Assembly: GCA_028285345.1 (NCBI GenBank)
Contig: JANQPT010000011.1
Span: forward strand, 62,001-126,000
Length of the DNA stretch: 64,000 bases
From: Planctomycetales bacterium
GTDB taxonomy: Bacteria; Planctomycetota; Planctomycetia; Planctomycetales; Planctomycetaceae
Direction: 5' to 3'
Position numbers and translations under genes: made by a program. This document shows, piece by piece, positions 1 through 8,172 of the stretch (the stretch's first letter is position 1; each line of letters opens with the position of its first letter). A model generated the notes under the pieces. The model was given only the letters and a program-made list of their open reading frames with translations. It did no database searches and was not told the origin of the DNA.

Positions 1-674
1 AAAATCGTCTCGCGGCTGACTCCCGAGAGTGCGTTCGCGGTCGTCGGGGTGCGGATCTCTCCCTCGCTCACGAGAAACACATTCGCCCCTTTGTTCTCGG
101 CCACATTCCCATAAATGTCGAGCAAGATCCCTTGTGCCTGCGGATCAACAAGTTTGACCTCCGCCTCGGCAAGCGTGTAAGCCATCCGGCTCCGATTCTT
201 CACCCGCGGATCGAGTGCTTGCGACGGCACCGCCCGGCTCATCGCCGTCACGGCATGGCAGCCGTCGGTGTAAAACTGTGCCCAGTCGCGGAGGTTGAGA
301 AACATCGTGAAGATCATCACCGTCGCCGGCGAGAGTTGCTTCGTTGGATCCGCCCCCGCCATTGACTGCCCCCGCGAGATGTTGTGCACCAGCCAGCAAT
401 CGTCTCCCTCCCCCAACAACGGAAGATTCGCCTCCAGGACTTCCAGCGAAATCCCCAGCATCTCCTCCGGCGTGTGACCCGCATCGATGCGGGTTACTTT
501 GAGAGACTTGTACAAACGCTCGATATGCCGCTCCAGTTTGAACGGCTGGTGGCGAAACGTCCGCGTCGATTCGGTGACCGTATCGCCCAGCATCACCGCG
601 CTGTCGAAAATCGAAATCTTCGCGTCCTGCTCCGGAACCATCTTGCCGGAAATGTAAACTTGTCGTGCGGACAT
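1..674 (-). CDS. Class IV aminotransferase (branched-chain / D-amino acid type), 3' end cut by window
   Basis: PLP-dependent aminotransferase of fold type IV, the group that includes branched-chain amino acid aminotransferase (IlvE), D-alanine aminotransferase and aminodeoxychorismate lyase. About 224 codons are visible and the frame is open to the left edge. The start region reads MSARQVYISGKMVPEQDAKI, followed by the family-typical FDSAVMLGDTVTESTRTFR. The probable PLP lysine lies in VKNRSRMAYTLAEAEVK, and the late signature VAENKGANVFLVSEGEIRTP precedes TTANALSGVSRETI, as in IlvE. I chose the ATG at 674; an in-frame ATG at 686 adds four residues and a stop lies just upstream. The IlvE-like C-terminal block favours a branched-chain role, but substrate cannot be settled from this part. 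It is oriented like the next gene but separated by a repeat-bearing gap of about 140 nt. Confidence 0.88.
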   Translation of the reverse strand, partial: MSARQVYISGKMVPEQDAKISIFDSAVMLGDTVTESTRTFRHQPFKLERHIERLYKSLKVTRIDAGHTPEEMLGISLEVLEANLPLLGEGDDCWLVHNISRGQSMAGADPTKQLSPATVMIFTMFLNLRDWAQFYTDGCHAVTAMSRAVPSQALDPRVKNRSRMAYTLAEAEVKLVDPQAQGILLDIYGNVAENKGANVFLVSEGEIRTPTTANALSGVSRETI

Positions 675-715
675 TGGTTGCTCCATTGAGCGTCTATTGC
701 TTCGTCAAATTTCAA

Positions 716-794
716 TGTAGCCGAACTCGTGAGAGTTCGGACACTCGCCTCAACAGATTGAGTATTCAGAAGTCTCACAACTTCTGCGACCCAG
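716..794. repeat. Dispersed structured repeat, copy 1
   Basis: Contains a perfect 8-bp hairpin CCGAACTC-gtga-GAGTTCGG at 721-740 and a second small hairpin AGAAGT-ctcaca-ACTTCT at about 768-785. A clearly related sequence, in the same order and on the same strand, is at 39941-40018. It lies in the gap between two minus-strand genes. Confidence 0.7.
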
Positions 795-814
795 TTTGTG
801 GATCGAGCATTGCA

Positions 815-3800
815 CTAATGATCGCTCAGTATTTCTCCGGATGGACCTGCAGAACCAACCAGCGCCCGCCAAAACCGTCCCCACGGCTGCGTGCGCGTCT
901 GGTAGATTTTCAAATATTCACGATGTTTCGCCGTCAGCGGATACTCTTCATCGACCCGATACGGATATCCACTCATCTTACCAAACGGCAGCGGCTCGAC
1001 ATCCTGTCCGTATGCCGTATTCAGATTCGCATCTTTATCCCACCCGACGTTATGCAGTAGAAAGTCCCGTTTCCAGCCGGGCGGCAACGGCTCATGGGGG
1101 ACCTCAAACTTCAGGGTCATCTCGTCACCCGCACCGATGATCGCCATGCAATCGTCGGTTTCGGTCAGCAGGTCCCGAACATCGCCGTATCGTGTGAAGT
1201 TCCCCCGCATCGGCGGCCAAGCAAAATCCTTCTGCAGCCGTTCATACACATATCGATCGGGACCGTGATGTGCGGGATGCTCGATCGCCGAGTAGCCGCG
1301 ATAATGCAAATCGGCGGCCCGCAGCTTCAACGTGCGCGTCTCGATCTCCACCTCCGGGTCGTCGACTGTGAAGAATGCCTCGTCCCAATACAATTCCATG
1401 TTACTCACCAGACGCAGCCGGTAATCATCGCACAGGAAGGCCTCCGAGATGTCGATCGCAATCGTCTTTGTCTTGCCGCCCGGAAACCCGGTGTAGGGAA
1501 TGGTCTGTTTCCAATTCCCTTGCTCGTCCGGAACCCACAGCGAAGGCGGCTGCGGCGACGGCAACTGGGCGTCGCGATCCAATCGCAGATTGAGCGACGT
1601 GTCCGTGGGATAGATCCAGCCAGTCAAAAACAGCGTGATCTGCTTCGCGCCCGACAGATCGCCCAAATCCAGCTCCAAATAGTGCTCTTCGACCAAGCCC
1701 TGTTTGATCCGGCGCTCAAATGTTTTGCTGTAGCGCTCGTCACGGCTCGCTAGCTCCGGCAGCAAATCGTTGCCCGCTCGATCGCGTGCGGCAACGGGAA
1801 CCCGCCGGCTGGAGACCGTATGAATCTTGTACTCAGCAATCGCCGCCGGGCCGACCTTTTCATTCGAATAGATATCCACGTCGGCAGGATGATCGACGGC
1901 GATCAGGCTAATCAAGTCAAAGTATGCCGCCTCCCACAATTCCTCGGTGACCTGCAATTGGTAGGTTCCGTCGCGCGGCTGAAGTTGCTCGCCGTCGATC
2001 TTGAGGAACTCCCAGGCGCGCGACGGCGCGTAGACGCCGTCCGCGAACATCAGCCCCAGCGGCGCCGCCCAACACAGGTCGGTGCAAAACCGAAACTTGT
2101 TCCCGTCCCAGGTATAAAGATACGGGCACGACCCCAGCAGCAGCTTTACATCGCAAATCTCTGAGTCCGATTTGGGATTGATGATGTTCTGCGGAAAACC
2201 ATTGGCCCACACAACGCGGAGACGCTCAACCTGCTGTTGGTTTCCCAACCCGATGTGCGTCACAGGACCGGTGACCATTCTCGGTAAATACCCCGCCGGC
2301 GTCCGCAACTCCAACAGGCTGCCGACGCCGTGATAATTCACCCGGCCCCCAGGATCGGGATCGCCGCCCCCCTTGGATTGTTCGGCGAGCAAGCGAACCG
2401 TCAGCCAATGGTTTTGGTTTCCGCCAACATTCTCATACTGGACCAATCCATCGTCGGTCGCCACAACCAGATCCAAATCGCCGTCACGATCGACGTCGCC
2501 CGCCTCAATTTTGCGGATCGGGCCGGGCGGCGACGGCACCAAGTCGTCAACCTCCACAAACCGCCCCCCGGCCAACCCGCGCAACACTTGAATGCTGTCG
2601 GCGTTCCAAGCGAGCAGGTCCAACCGCCCGTCATTGTCATAATCCCAGACCAGCACGCCGTCAGCCGGCTGCTCAGAGAGTTGCGTCACATCCAACACGC
2701 GCACGATCGTCGAGTCTTGAACTTCCGACCGTATCAGCGTCAGACCGTTCTCACCGGCGGTAACCACATCCCAGCCCAGATTGCCGTCTGCGTCCAAGAT
2801 CGCGACTGACTTCGCGTCCCGCAGTACGCGATCTTCACCGGCCCAATCCTGCCACGACAATTGACCGTGGCGATGGTTTGCTAGGCGTCCCGCCCCGTGC
2901 TGGGAATCTCCCGCAACGATGACATCCAGATCGATGTCCTTATCCCAATCGACCGCCACCATCGCTTGGGGACGAACGGGGCGTCCTTCCGTCTCGATCA
3001 CCGATGCCCGCCGAAACTCTCCGCCACCGCGATTCTGCCAAACCACGATCCCCCGTTCGCCGGCGGTGATCATGTCCAGCATCGCGTCGTGATCAACGTC
3101 GAAAACAACCGCCGATGAGACTGCGCCCATCCGGTCGAATTCATCAGCTTGCGGCAGTTTCACGAGTGTTCGCGTCCCGGTTGACGCACCAAGCTGGTTC
3201 TCAAAGACAATCGCACCGCTTCTGCCCAACACGATCAAGTCCAGGTCAGCATCGTGGCAACGTTCCGTCTCCGGCCTAGGATCTTCATCAACATCCTCAT
3301 CCAAATCAAACGCCAGCAGAGATTCCATTCCTGAGGGTACGTCGATTGAACAGATTCTCGCCCAAGCCGCATCCGCATTCGGCCGACCGAAGACAACCAC
3401 TTGGTCCCCGGCCAACACAATCAAATCCGGCCGCTCATCCAAATCAAAATCCGCCAACAAGAAATCCTTGATCGAATCCAGCTCCGACAGCGCCACCGAA
3501 TCTGAAAGTGCGCTGAATGAGACTTCGATTGGTTGGCTGTCCGTCACTGACTCTGGTGGGTCCCAGCCGGCATAAAATTGCGGCTGAAAATCCTGCACCG
3601 CATACGACAGGGGATGAGGCGCGAGGTTCAATCCGTCGCGCCGCGCCAGCGGCTGGGCCTTGATCACGTTGGCCACGACGAACGCACGGCGGAACAACTC
3701 CGCAACATTCTGCTCCTCTGCCGCTTCGAGGCCGGCCGCGATCTGCTCGTCCAAGTCGACGCCGCTCTCCTCAGCAGGAATCTTAATCGGATCAATCCAC

Positions 3801-4492
3801 TGCAGCGCTTGCCGCAGCGTGTCGGCGACTTCCGGAAGCTCCGCAGCCGCTTCTGATTGCAACAAATTCCACAACGCGGCCAAGTTCCCCGGAGCCAATT
3901 CCCAAGCACGTCGAAACGAGGCGACAGCCTCACGCTGCAAGTCATCCTGCGATGAGTCTCGCTGAAGTTGCCCCAACGCAAACCAGACCTGCGGATTATC
4001 TGGCGACTCCTCCGCCAACTGCTGCAGACGAGCCATCGCCCCATCGCTGTCGCCAATTTGATTGAGCAATCTCGCACCTAGCATCGTTGTCGAAACCGCC
4101 CCCGGTTCCAGGCGCTCGAGTCGTTCGAGCGCCGCAACCGCCTCCTCGCGGCGTGCCGGATCCGTTTCCAGCGCCAACAACTGGGCAATGGCTGCATTCC
4201 TCACACCCAACGAATCGTCCGGCAAATCGGCGGCAATCTGCTCAAAGACTTCAACCGCCGCCTGATACTGGTGATTCTCCAGCGCCGCCACGCCACGTTC
4301 CTTGAGCTCCCAACGTCGTTGTTGGGAGCCGTCGGCAGCGCCCTGCACACGATCCTTCTGCTCCGGCTGCCGGGGCCCCAAATTGCTCACAACCAGCCAG
4401 ACGGTCACCGTCAGTCCCAGGATCAACACGACCAGTGCGGCGACTCCCCAGCCACGCTGGTTACGAGACTCATTAGGCGGCGGATCTGGCAT
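815..4492 (-). CDS. Membrane-anchored TPR / FG-GAP (VCBS) / ASPIC-UnbV protein
   Basis: A 1225-residue protein with a short cytoplasmic N-terminus and one membrane segment at about residues 16-36 (GWGVAALVVLILGLTVTVWL). A TPR-like helical region follows at about 60-240, then FG-GAP/VCBS beta-propeller repeats with many D-x-D-x-D-x-D calcium-type loops (for example FDLDERPDLIV, VDWDKDIDLDVIV, WDYDNDGRLDLL, VDRDGDLDLVV) to about residue 710. After these comes an ASPIC/UnbV-like stretch (HGVGSLLELRTPAG, RLRVVWANGFPQN). The last 400 residues are a conserved-looking extension with CSYLYTWDGNKF-like and PLPPGWKRDFLLHNVGWDKD segments that I cannot assign. The track-length ORF starts at 4633, but the ATG at 4492 places the membrane segment properly. 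Proteins of this CRTAC1-like type are common in planctomycetes and are presumed extracytoplasmic; the function is unknown. Confidence 0.85.
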   Translation of the reverse strand: MPDPPPNESRNQRGWGVAALVVLILGLTVTVWLVVSNLGPRQPEQKDRVQGAADGSQQRRWELKERGVAALENHQYQAAVEVFEQIAADLPDDSLGVRNAAIAQLLALETDPARREEAVAALERLERLEPGAVSTTMLGARLLNQIGDSDGAMARLQQLAEESPDNPQVWFALGQLQRDSSQDDLQREAVASFRRAWELAPGNLAALWNLLQSEAAAELPEVADTLRQALQWIDPIKIPAEESGVDLDEQIAAGLEAAEEQNVAELFRRAFVVANVIKAQPLARRDGLNLAPHPLSYAVQDFQPQFYAGWDPPESVTDSQPIEVSFSALSDSVALSELDSIKDFLLADFDLDERPDLIVLAGDQVVVFGRPNADAAWARICSIDVPSGMESLLAFDLDEDVDEDPRPETERCHDADLDLIVLGRSGAIVFENQLGASTGTRTLVKLPQADEFDRMGAVSSAVVFDVDHDAMLDMITAGERGIVVWQNRGGGEFRRASVIETEGRPVRPQAMVAVDWDKDIDLDVIVAGDSQHGAGRLANHRHGQLSWQDWAGEDRVLRDAKSVAILDADGNLGWDVVTAGENGLTLIRSEVQDSTIVRVLDVTQLSEQPADGVLVWDYDNDGRLDLLAWNADSIQVLRGLAGGRFVEVDDLVPSPPGPIRKIEAGDVDRDGDLDLVVATDDGLVQYENVGGNQNHWLTVRLLAEQSKGGGDPDPGGRVNYHGVGSLLELRTPAGYLPRMVTGPVTHIGLGNQQQVERLRVVWANGFPQNIINPKSDSEICDVKLLLGSCPYLYTWDGNKFRFCTDLCWAAPLGLMFADGVYAPSRAWEFLKIDGEQLQPRDGTYQLQVTEELWEAAYFDLISLIAVDHPADVDIYSNEKVGPAAIAEYKIHTVSSRRVPVAARDRAGNDLLPELASRDERYSKTFERRIKQGLVEEHYLELDLGDLSGAKQITLFLTGWIYPTDTSLNLRLDRDAQLPSPQPPSLWVPDEQGNWKQTIPYTGFPGGKTKTIAIDISEAFLCDDYRLRLVSNMELYWDEAFFTVDDPEVEIETRTLKLRAADLHYRGYSAIEHPAHHGPDRYVYERLQKDFAWPPMRGNFTRYGDVRDLLTETDDCMAIIGAGDEMTLKFEVPHEPLPPGWKRDFLLHNVGWDKDANLNTAYGQDVEPLPFGKMSGYPYRVDEEYPLTAKHREYLKIYQTRTQPWGRFWRALVGSAGPSGEILSDH

Positions 4493-4774
4493 ACCGATTG
4501 ATATCCATGTGATGCGAATTGACGAACAGCCTCGATTCTTCCTGTTCCGGCAAAGTGATGCAACCCGGCGGGCACCGACCTCTGCGGTCGACGTGCTGTT
4601 TCGACACCAGTTCATGTTGCCGAAATGCAACATGCGGTTGTTTGAGGGTCTGGAATCACTTGTCCCAACCGGAGATAGGGCAGCCCACTATCAGCGGCAT
4701 GACGTTTGCATATCAGATTTCGTCCACCGACGAACTGACAGCGTTGAGCATCGAAATCGCAGCGGGAGCGTGCA

Positions 4775-5662
4775 ATGGGTTATCGTCAAATCACCGACTT
4801 CTCGGCATTGATTGCCGCGCACGCCCATAGCATCATCGAATCACCGCAACCGTTGGACGAATCAAACCTTGTCGCCTGCTGGCGGACGGGGCGGGATTTG
4901 ACCGTAGCGTCGCTGTCCCGCATCGATCGCATCTCCCGCGGTTCTTCGACTGCGGACAATCACCAAGACGAGCTCACAAGCGAGACGCTGACCTCCGTAC
5001 TCAACCAGTCGTTCGCCGCCGAAATGCTTGTCAGAACGTGGGCGGCAATTCTCAAAGCGCGGGCAACTCTCCAGACCGACCTCTCCGGCACCATCGCACA
5101 GCAACTACTATCGCTGCAACTCAAAACCCGGCATCAGCTCCTCAAATTCCTCGTCAATCACGCCGACGCCAATTGCCCGCACATGGCGGCCATCGATCGC
5201 TTCCGCCGCAAGGCCGAACGCTGGACTGACCTCTTGCTCTGTGAGTTAATGTTGCGCTTCGGCGTGCCGGAATTCGCGATCGACCCGCGCCGCTCCCGCA
5301 ATTTCGGCATCGACTATTTCCAAAACCAACCCGTCGCAGAATCCCAACTGACTTGGCGGCTGCTCTCCGCGGGATTGCGATCGTCATTCCAAAACGAATT
5401 CGCTGATGAAGTTCGGCAGCACGATCTTCCCGGCGAATTTGTGCAATCAATCTTGGGTTGCCTCCCGGAGGACGCATTTCACGCCGATGGCCCCGCCCGC
5501 TCAATCAGAATTGTCCGTTTAAACCGCTCCGCGCTGGCGGGTGATACAAAACCGGTCCACGGCGGCTCTCTCAGTCGTCCCACACAATTGCCCACACCAG
5601 CACCGGCGGACGCTTCCCCTTCATCATTGAGCTTTTCCAATCTGCGCCGCAAGATTCGCTAA
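4775..5662 (+). CDS. Hypothetical protein, mostly alpha-helical
   Basis: A 295-residue protein I do not recognise. The ATG at 4775 has a GGGAG element six bases upstream. There is no signal peptide or membrane segment. The middle (residues about 60-180) is predicted helical and rich in Leu/Arg, with many polar residues, and the last 40 residues are Pro/Ser/Thr-rich and probably disordered, ending in a basic tail. It is divergently transcribed from the FG-GAP/UnbV gene, with about 280 nt between the two starts, and is followed by a nested palindrome. No catalytic motif was seen. A cytoplasmic protein is likely; the function is unknown. Confidence 0.7.
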   Translation: MGYRQITDFSALIAAHAHSIIESPQPLDESNLVACWRTGRDLTVASLSRIDRISRGSSTADNHQDELTSETLTSVLNQSFAAEMLVRTWAAILKARATLQTDLSGTIAQQLLSLQLKTRHQLLKFLVNHADANCPHMAAIDRFRRKAERWTDLLLCELMLRFGVPEFAIDPRRSRNFGIDYFQNQPVAESQLTWRLLSAGLRSSFQNEFADEVRQHDLPGEFVQSILGCLPEDAFHADGPARSIRIVRLNRSALAGDTKPVHGGSLSRPTQLPTPAPADASPSSLSFSNLRRKIR

Positions 5663-5691
5663 GCCTGGCGCCTAGTCGTAAGCGATGTTTC

Positions 5692-5766
5692 GTGTGCCAC
5701 TGGCTCTGCCAGTGGATTGACTTCGCCTTCTGTCCGCACTTTCCACTGGCAAAGCCAGTGGCACAC
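5692..5766. repeat. Nested-palindrome intergenic element (CCACTGGC family)
   Basis: Two arms of about 25 nt (5692-5716 and 5742-5766) are reverse complements with one mismatch, and each arm is itself a palindrome (CCACTGGC-tct-GCCAGTGG and CCACTGGC-aaa-GCCAGTGG). The core is about 25 nt. The layout is that of a REP-pair (BIME) or tiny MITE. A diverged single arm of similar form (GCCACCGGCTCCGCCGGTGC) lies at 7992-8011. Confidence 0.8.
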
Positions 5767-5933
5767 AATACTAGAACTACGTCACGAGAAAGCACTAATG
5801 CGCGGCCGCGCTTGCTGCGACTTGCCGTGACATCTATCATAAACGGCGTCCAGACGGGCACCACCTGCCCCATTCGCTCCGCCATCCGTGATAGATGAGA
5901 GTCGATTCGTCGATTCTCACCACGAGGATCACC

Positions 5934-7199
5934 ATGCTCACTCGACGTGAATTCTTAGCAGCCTCCGCAGCCGGAGTCGCCTGCGCTCCGCTCGCCGCCT
6001 CCGCCAAAGATGTCCCGCGCAAAAAGCTCGCTGTCGTCACCACCGAGTGGCGCTACCATTCGCACGCCTGGCACATGGCGGAACGCTTCCTCACCGGATA
6101 TCCCATTCGCGGACGGTGGCATCAATCCCCCTTTGAAGTCGTGACCGCTTACATCGACCAATTTCCCGACAACGACCTCAGCCGCGGCCGCGCCAAAGAA
6201 TTCGGATTTAAAATCACGCCCACCATCGCCGACGCCCTCCGCAACGGCAAAGACAAACTCGACGTCGATGCCGTATTGATTATCGGCGAACACGGCAAAT
6301 ACGAACGTAACGAAATCGGCCAAATGAAGTATCCTCGCTACGAGTTCTTCAAAGCGGCCACCGACGTCTTCAAACAGGACGGCAAGTCCGTCCCCGTCTT
6401 CAACGACAAGCATCTCTCCTGGAAATGGGATTGGGCCAAAGAAATGGTCCAGATCTCGCGAGACCTGGACTTCGCGTTTCTCGCCGGTTCATCGCTGCCC
6501 GTCACCTGGCGAATGCCCTCCATCGACTTGCCCTACGGCAGCGAAGTCGACGAGGTGATTTGCGTGGCCATGGGCGGCGTCGACAGTTACGACTTCCACG
6601 CACTGGAAGTCATTCAATGCATGGCCGAACGCCGCAAAGGGGGAGAGAAGGGTGTCGTCTCCATGCAAGCCTTGCGCGGCAATAGCGTCTGGGATGCCAT
6701 GGACTCCGGCTCGTGGAAGGCGGGCGGCTGGGATCCAAAGCTGTTCAAAGCCTGCCTCACCCGCAGCCAGACGCTGGCGCAGGACAAAACGCACAACCAC
6801 CGTTACCCCACCCCCGAACAAATGCGGCAATGGGTCAAAGCCCCCGTCGCCTACCGTTTCGAATACGCCGACGGCCTCAAGGCAACGATGCTGCTCATGA
6901 ACGGCCTCGTCAACGACTTCACATTCGGGGCCAAAATCAAGGGAGAACGCGAGCCGCTCTCCACGCTGTTTTATCTGCCCCCCAATCCCAACGTGGTTTA
7001 CTCCGCCGCACTGATGTCCAAAGCGGAGCAAACATTCCTCACCGGCAAAGCCGCCTACCCGGTCGAACGAACGCTCCTTACCAGCGGATTGGTCGAAGCC
7101 GGAATGCAGTCGCTGTCGAAAAACGGCGACACATTGCAAACGCCGCATCTGGATGTGCGTTATAAAGTCGACGAAAAATCGACCTATTGGCTGTCGTAG
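5934..7199 (+). CDS. Tat-exported conserved hypothetical protein
   Basis: A 421-residue protein beginning MLTRREFLAASAAGVACAPL, a twin-arginine leader (RREFLA) with a short hydrophobic core and a likely cleavage after AAASA-type residues near 26. The mature part carries KLAVVTTEWRYHSHAWHMAERF, DAVLIIGEHGKYERNEIGQ and a GGVDSYDFHALEVIQCMAERR stretch, which resemble an alpha/beta sugar-oxidoreductase-like or glutamine-amidotransferase-like fold. I recognise it only as a planctomycete conserved family without assigned reaction. I chose the ATG at 5934 because it puts the RR motif at the N-terminus; the in-frame ATG at 5895 would add 13 residues. The next gene begins about 60 nt after its stop, on the same strand, so the two may be co-transcribed. 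Confidence 0.8.
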   Translation: MLTRREFLAASAAGVACAPLAASAKDVPRKKLAVVTTEWRYHSHAWHMAERFLTGYPIRGRWHQSPFEVVTAYIDQFPDNDLSRGRAKEFGFKITPTIADALRNGKDKLDVDAVLIIGEHGKYERNEIGQMKYPRYEFFKAATDVFKQDGKSVPVFNDKHLSWKWDWAKEMVQISRDLDFAFLAGSSLPVTWRMPSIDLPYGSEVDEVICVAMGGVDSYDFHALEVIQCMAERRKGGEKGVVSMQALRGNSVWDAMDSGSWKAGGWDPKLFKACLTRSQTLAQDKTHNHRYPTPEQMRQWVKAPVAYRFEYADGLKATMLLMNGLVNDFTFGAKIKGEREPLSTLFYLPPNPNVVYSAALMSKAEQTFLTGKAAYPVERTLLTSGLVEAGMQSLSKNGDTLQTPHLDVRYKVDEKSTYWLS

Positions 7200-7258
7200 A
7201 ATCCCGCCTCACCGCTGGATTCGGCCGCTCTGCACATTCCAGCGTTCTCTGCGGGAGA

Positions 7259-7633
7259 TTGCCCACGAAATCCGAGAAGTCGTCGCTGATCGTCCCCATT
7301 CTTATGCTGGCCGTCGGTACCGGCTGGCTCCTCACCACCATCGGCGTGGCCCCGGGAATCAATTGGGCGTGGACCCTGAGCCTGGCGGTCCTCGGCTGCC
7401 TGGCGTTTGTCACCGGTGGATTTGACAAGGCGACGGTTGTCAGCGGGGTCTTTCTCGCCACGGCCAGTTTCCTATCCGTGCTTCGTCAAACCGGCCGGCT
7501 CTCGTTTGACGTCGAAGTCCCCATCCTGGTCATCGTGTTCGGCGCGCTGCTGCTCATTGTCCGGCACCCGGCCATCCCCACGCCGCGGTGGATGATCGGG
7601 CGAACGGAACAACAGCAGATCGACCGCAACTAA
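7259..7633 (+). CDS. Small integral membrane protein
   Basis: About 124 residues with four hydrophobic segments: SLIVPILMLAVGTGWLLTTI, WAWTLSLAVLGCLAFVTGG, ATVVSGVFLATASFLSVL and VPILVIVFGALLLIVRHP. The arrangement resembles the small LiaF-like/DUF5668 membrane families, but the match is only by eye. The open frame begins at a TTG at 7187, inside the previous gene. No ATG precedes the first membrane segment, so I take the TTG at 7259 (MPTKSEKSS...). Its purine-rich GGGAG is only one base upstream, which is too close, so the start is uncertain. It probably acts in the cytoplasmic membrane; no function can be given. Confidence 0.6.
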   Translation: MPTKSEKSSLIVPILMLAVGTGWLLTTIGVAPGINWAWTLSLAVLGCLAFVTGGFDKATVVSGVFLATASFLSVLRQTGRLSFDVEVPILVIVFGALLLIVRHPAIPTPRWMIGRTEQQQIDRN

Positions 7634-8172
7634 CTCGATTCGCCGCTCCCGCGCAACCCCCGCCCCTAAAGGTAGAGGGAGGCGACTCGCAGAACCATCA
7701 TGTGACCGGCCGCGGACGCCGCTGATGGTGAGCCGCCCTCCCTTGAAGGAGCACTGGCCGACCGTTCGGCCAGGGGAATTCCCCGTGCGCCCTTTCTAAG
7801 GACGCACGCGTTCAACCAAGTCTGACTATGCACTTCCAGAAAACCGCCAGCCAACAACATCAGCCGCATCGCGCTAGCGACCGGTTATTGATTAGGCGCA
7901 AGGCTGGAGACTGCCGACTGGAGCAGACTCCCAACAACCAACCCTAAAGCCTACAGCCTAAAGCCTAACCCCTAAAAACCTCAACGCCGTGTGCCACCGG
8001 CTCCGCCGGTGCCGTCACGCGCTGATCCCTGCTTCGCAGCTTGCGAACGCGCCAACACTCCCAAACCGACCGCTTGCGGTCGCGCGCGACGTAGGCAAAC
8101 CTCCCGCATAGCATCGCCACCCCCCCTCATTCAGCATGATTTGCCCCTCGTTTTCGAGTAAACTAACAATGT
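7634..8172. repeat. Gene-free stretch packed with repeat elements
   Basis: About 540 nt without a credible gene. It holds an imperfect inverted repeat (AGGGAGGCGACTCGC at about 7675 against GCCGCCCTCCCTT at about 7732-7745, with CATCA/TGATG inside), the CCTAAAGCC / CTACAGCC unit array at 7903-7978, a GCCACCGGC-tcc-GCCGGTGC palindrome at 7992-8011 and a GACCGC-tt-GCGGTC hairpin near 8068-8081. Short frames in it are shadows of these repeats. Confidence 0.65.
7903..7978. repeat. CCTAAAGCC/CTACAGCC-type dispersed repeat, copy 1
   Basis: Starts with CTGGAGACTGCC, runs through CCCAACAACCAACCCTAAAG and then repeats short C-C-T-A-A-A-G-C / C-C-T-A-C-A-G units. The reverse complement of the same layout is at 16871-16925. 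Such arrays are spread through planctomycete genomes and give spurious SSLKPQA-like peptides when translated. Confidence 0.65.
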
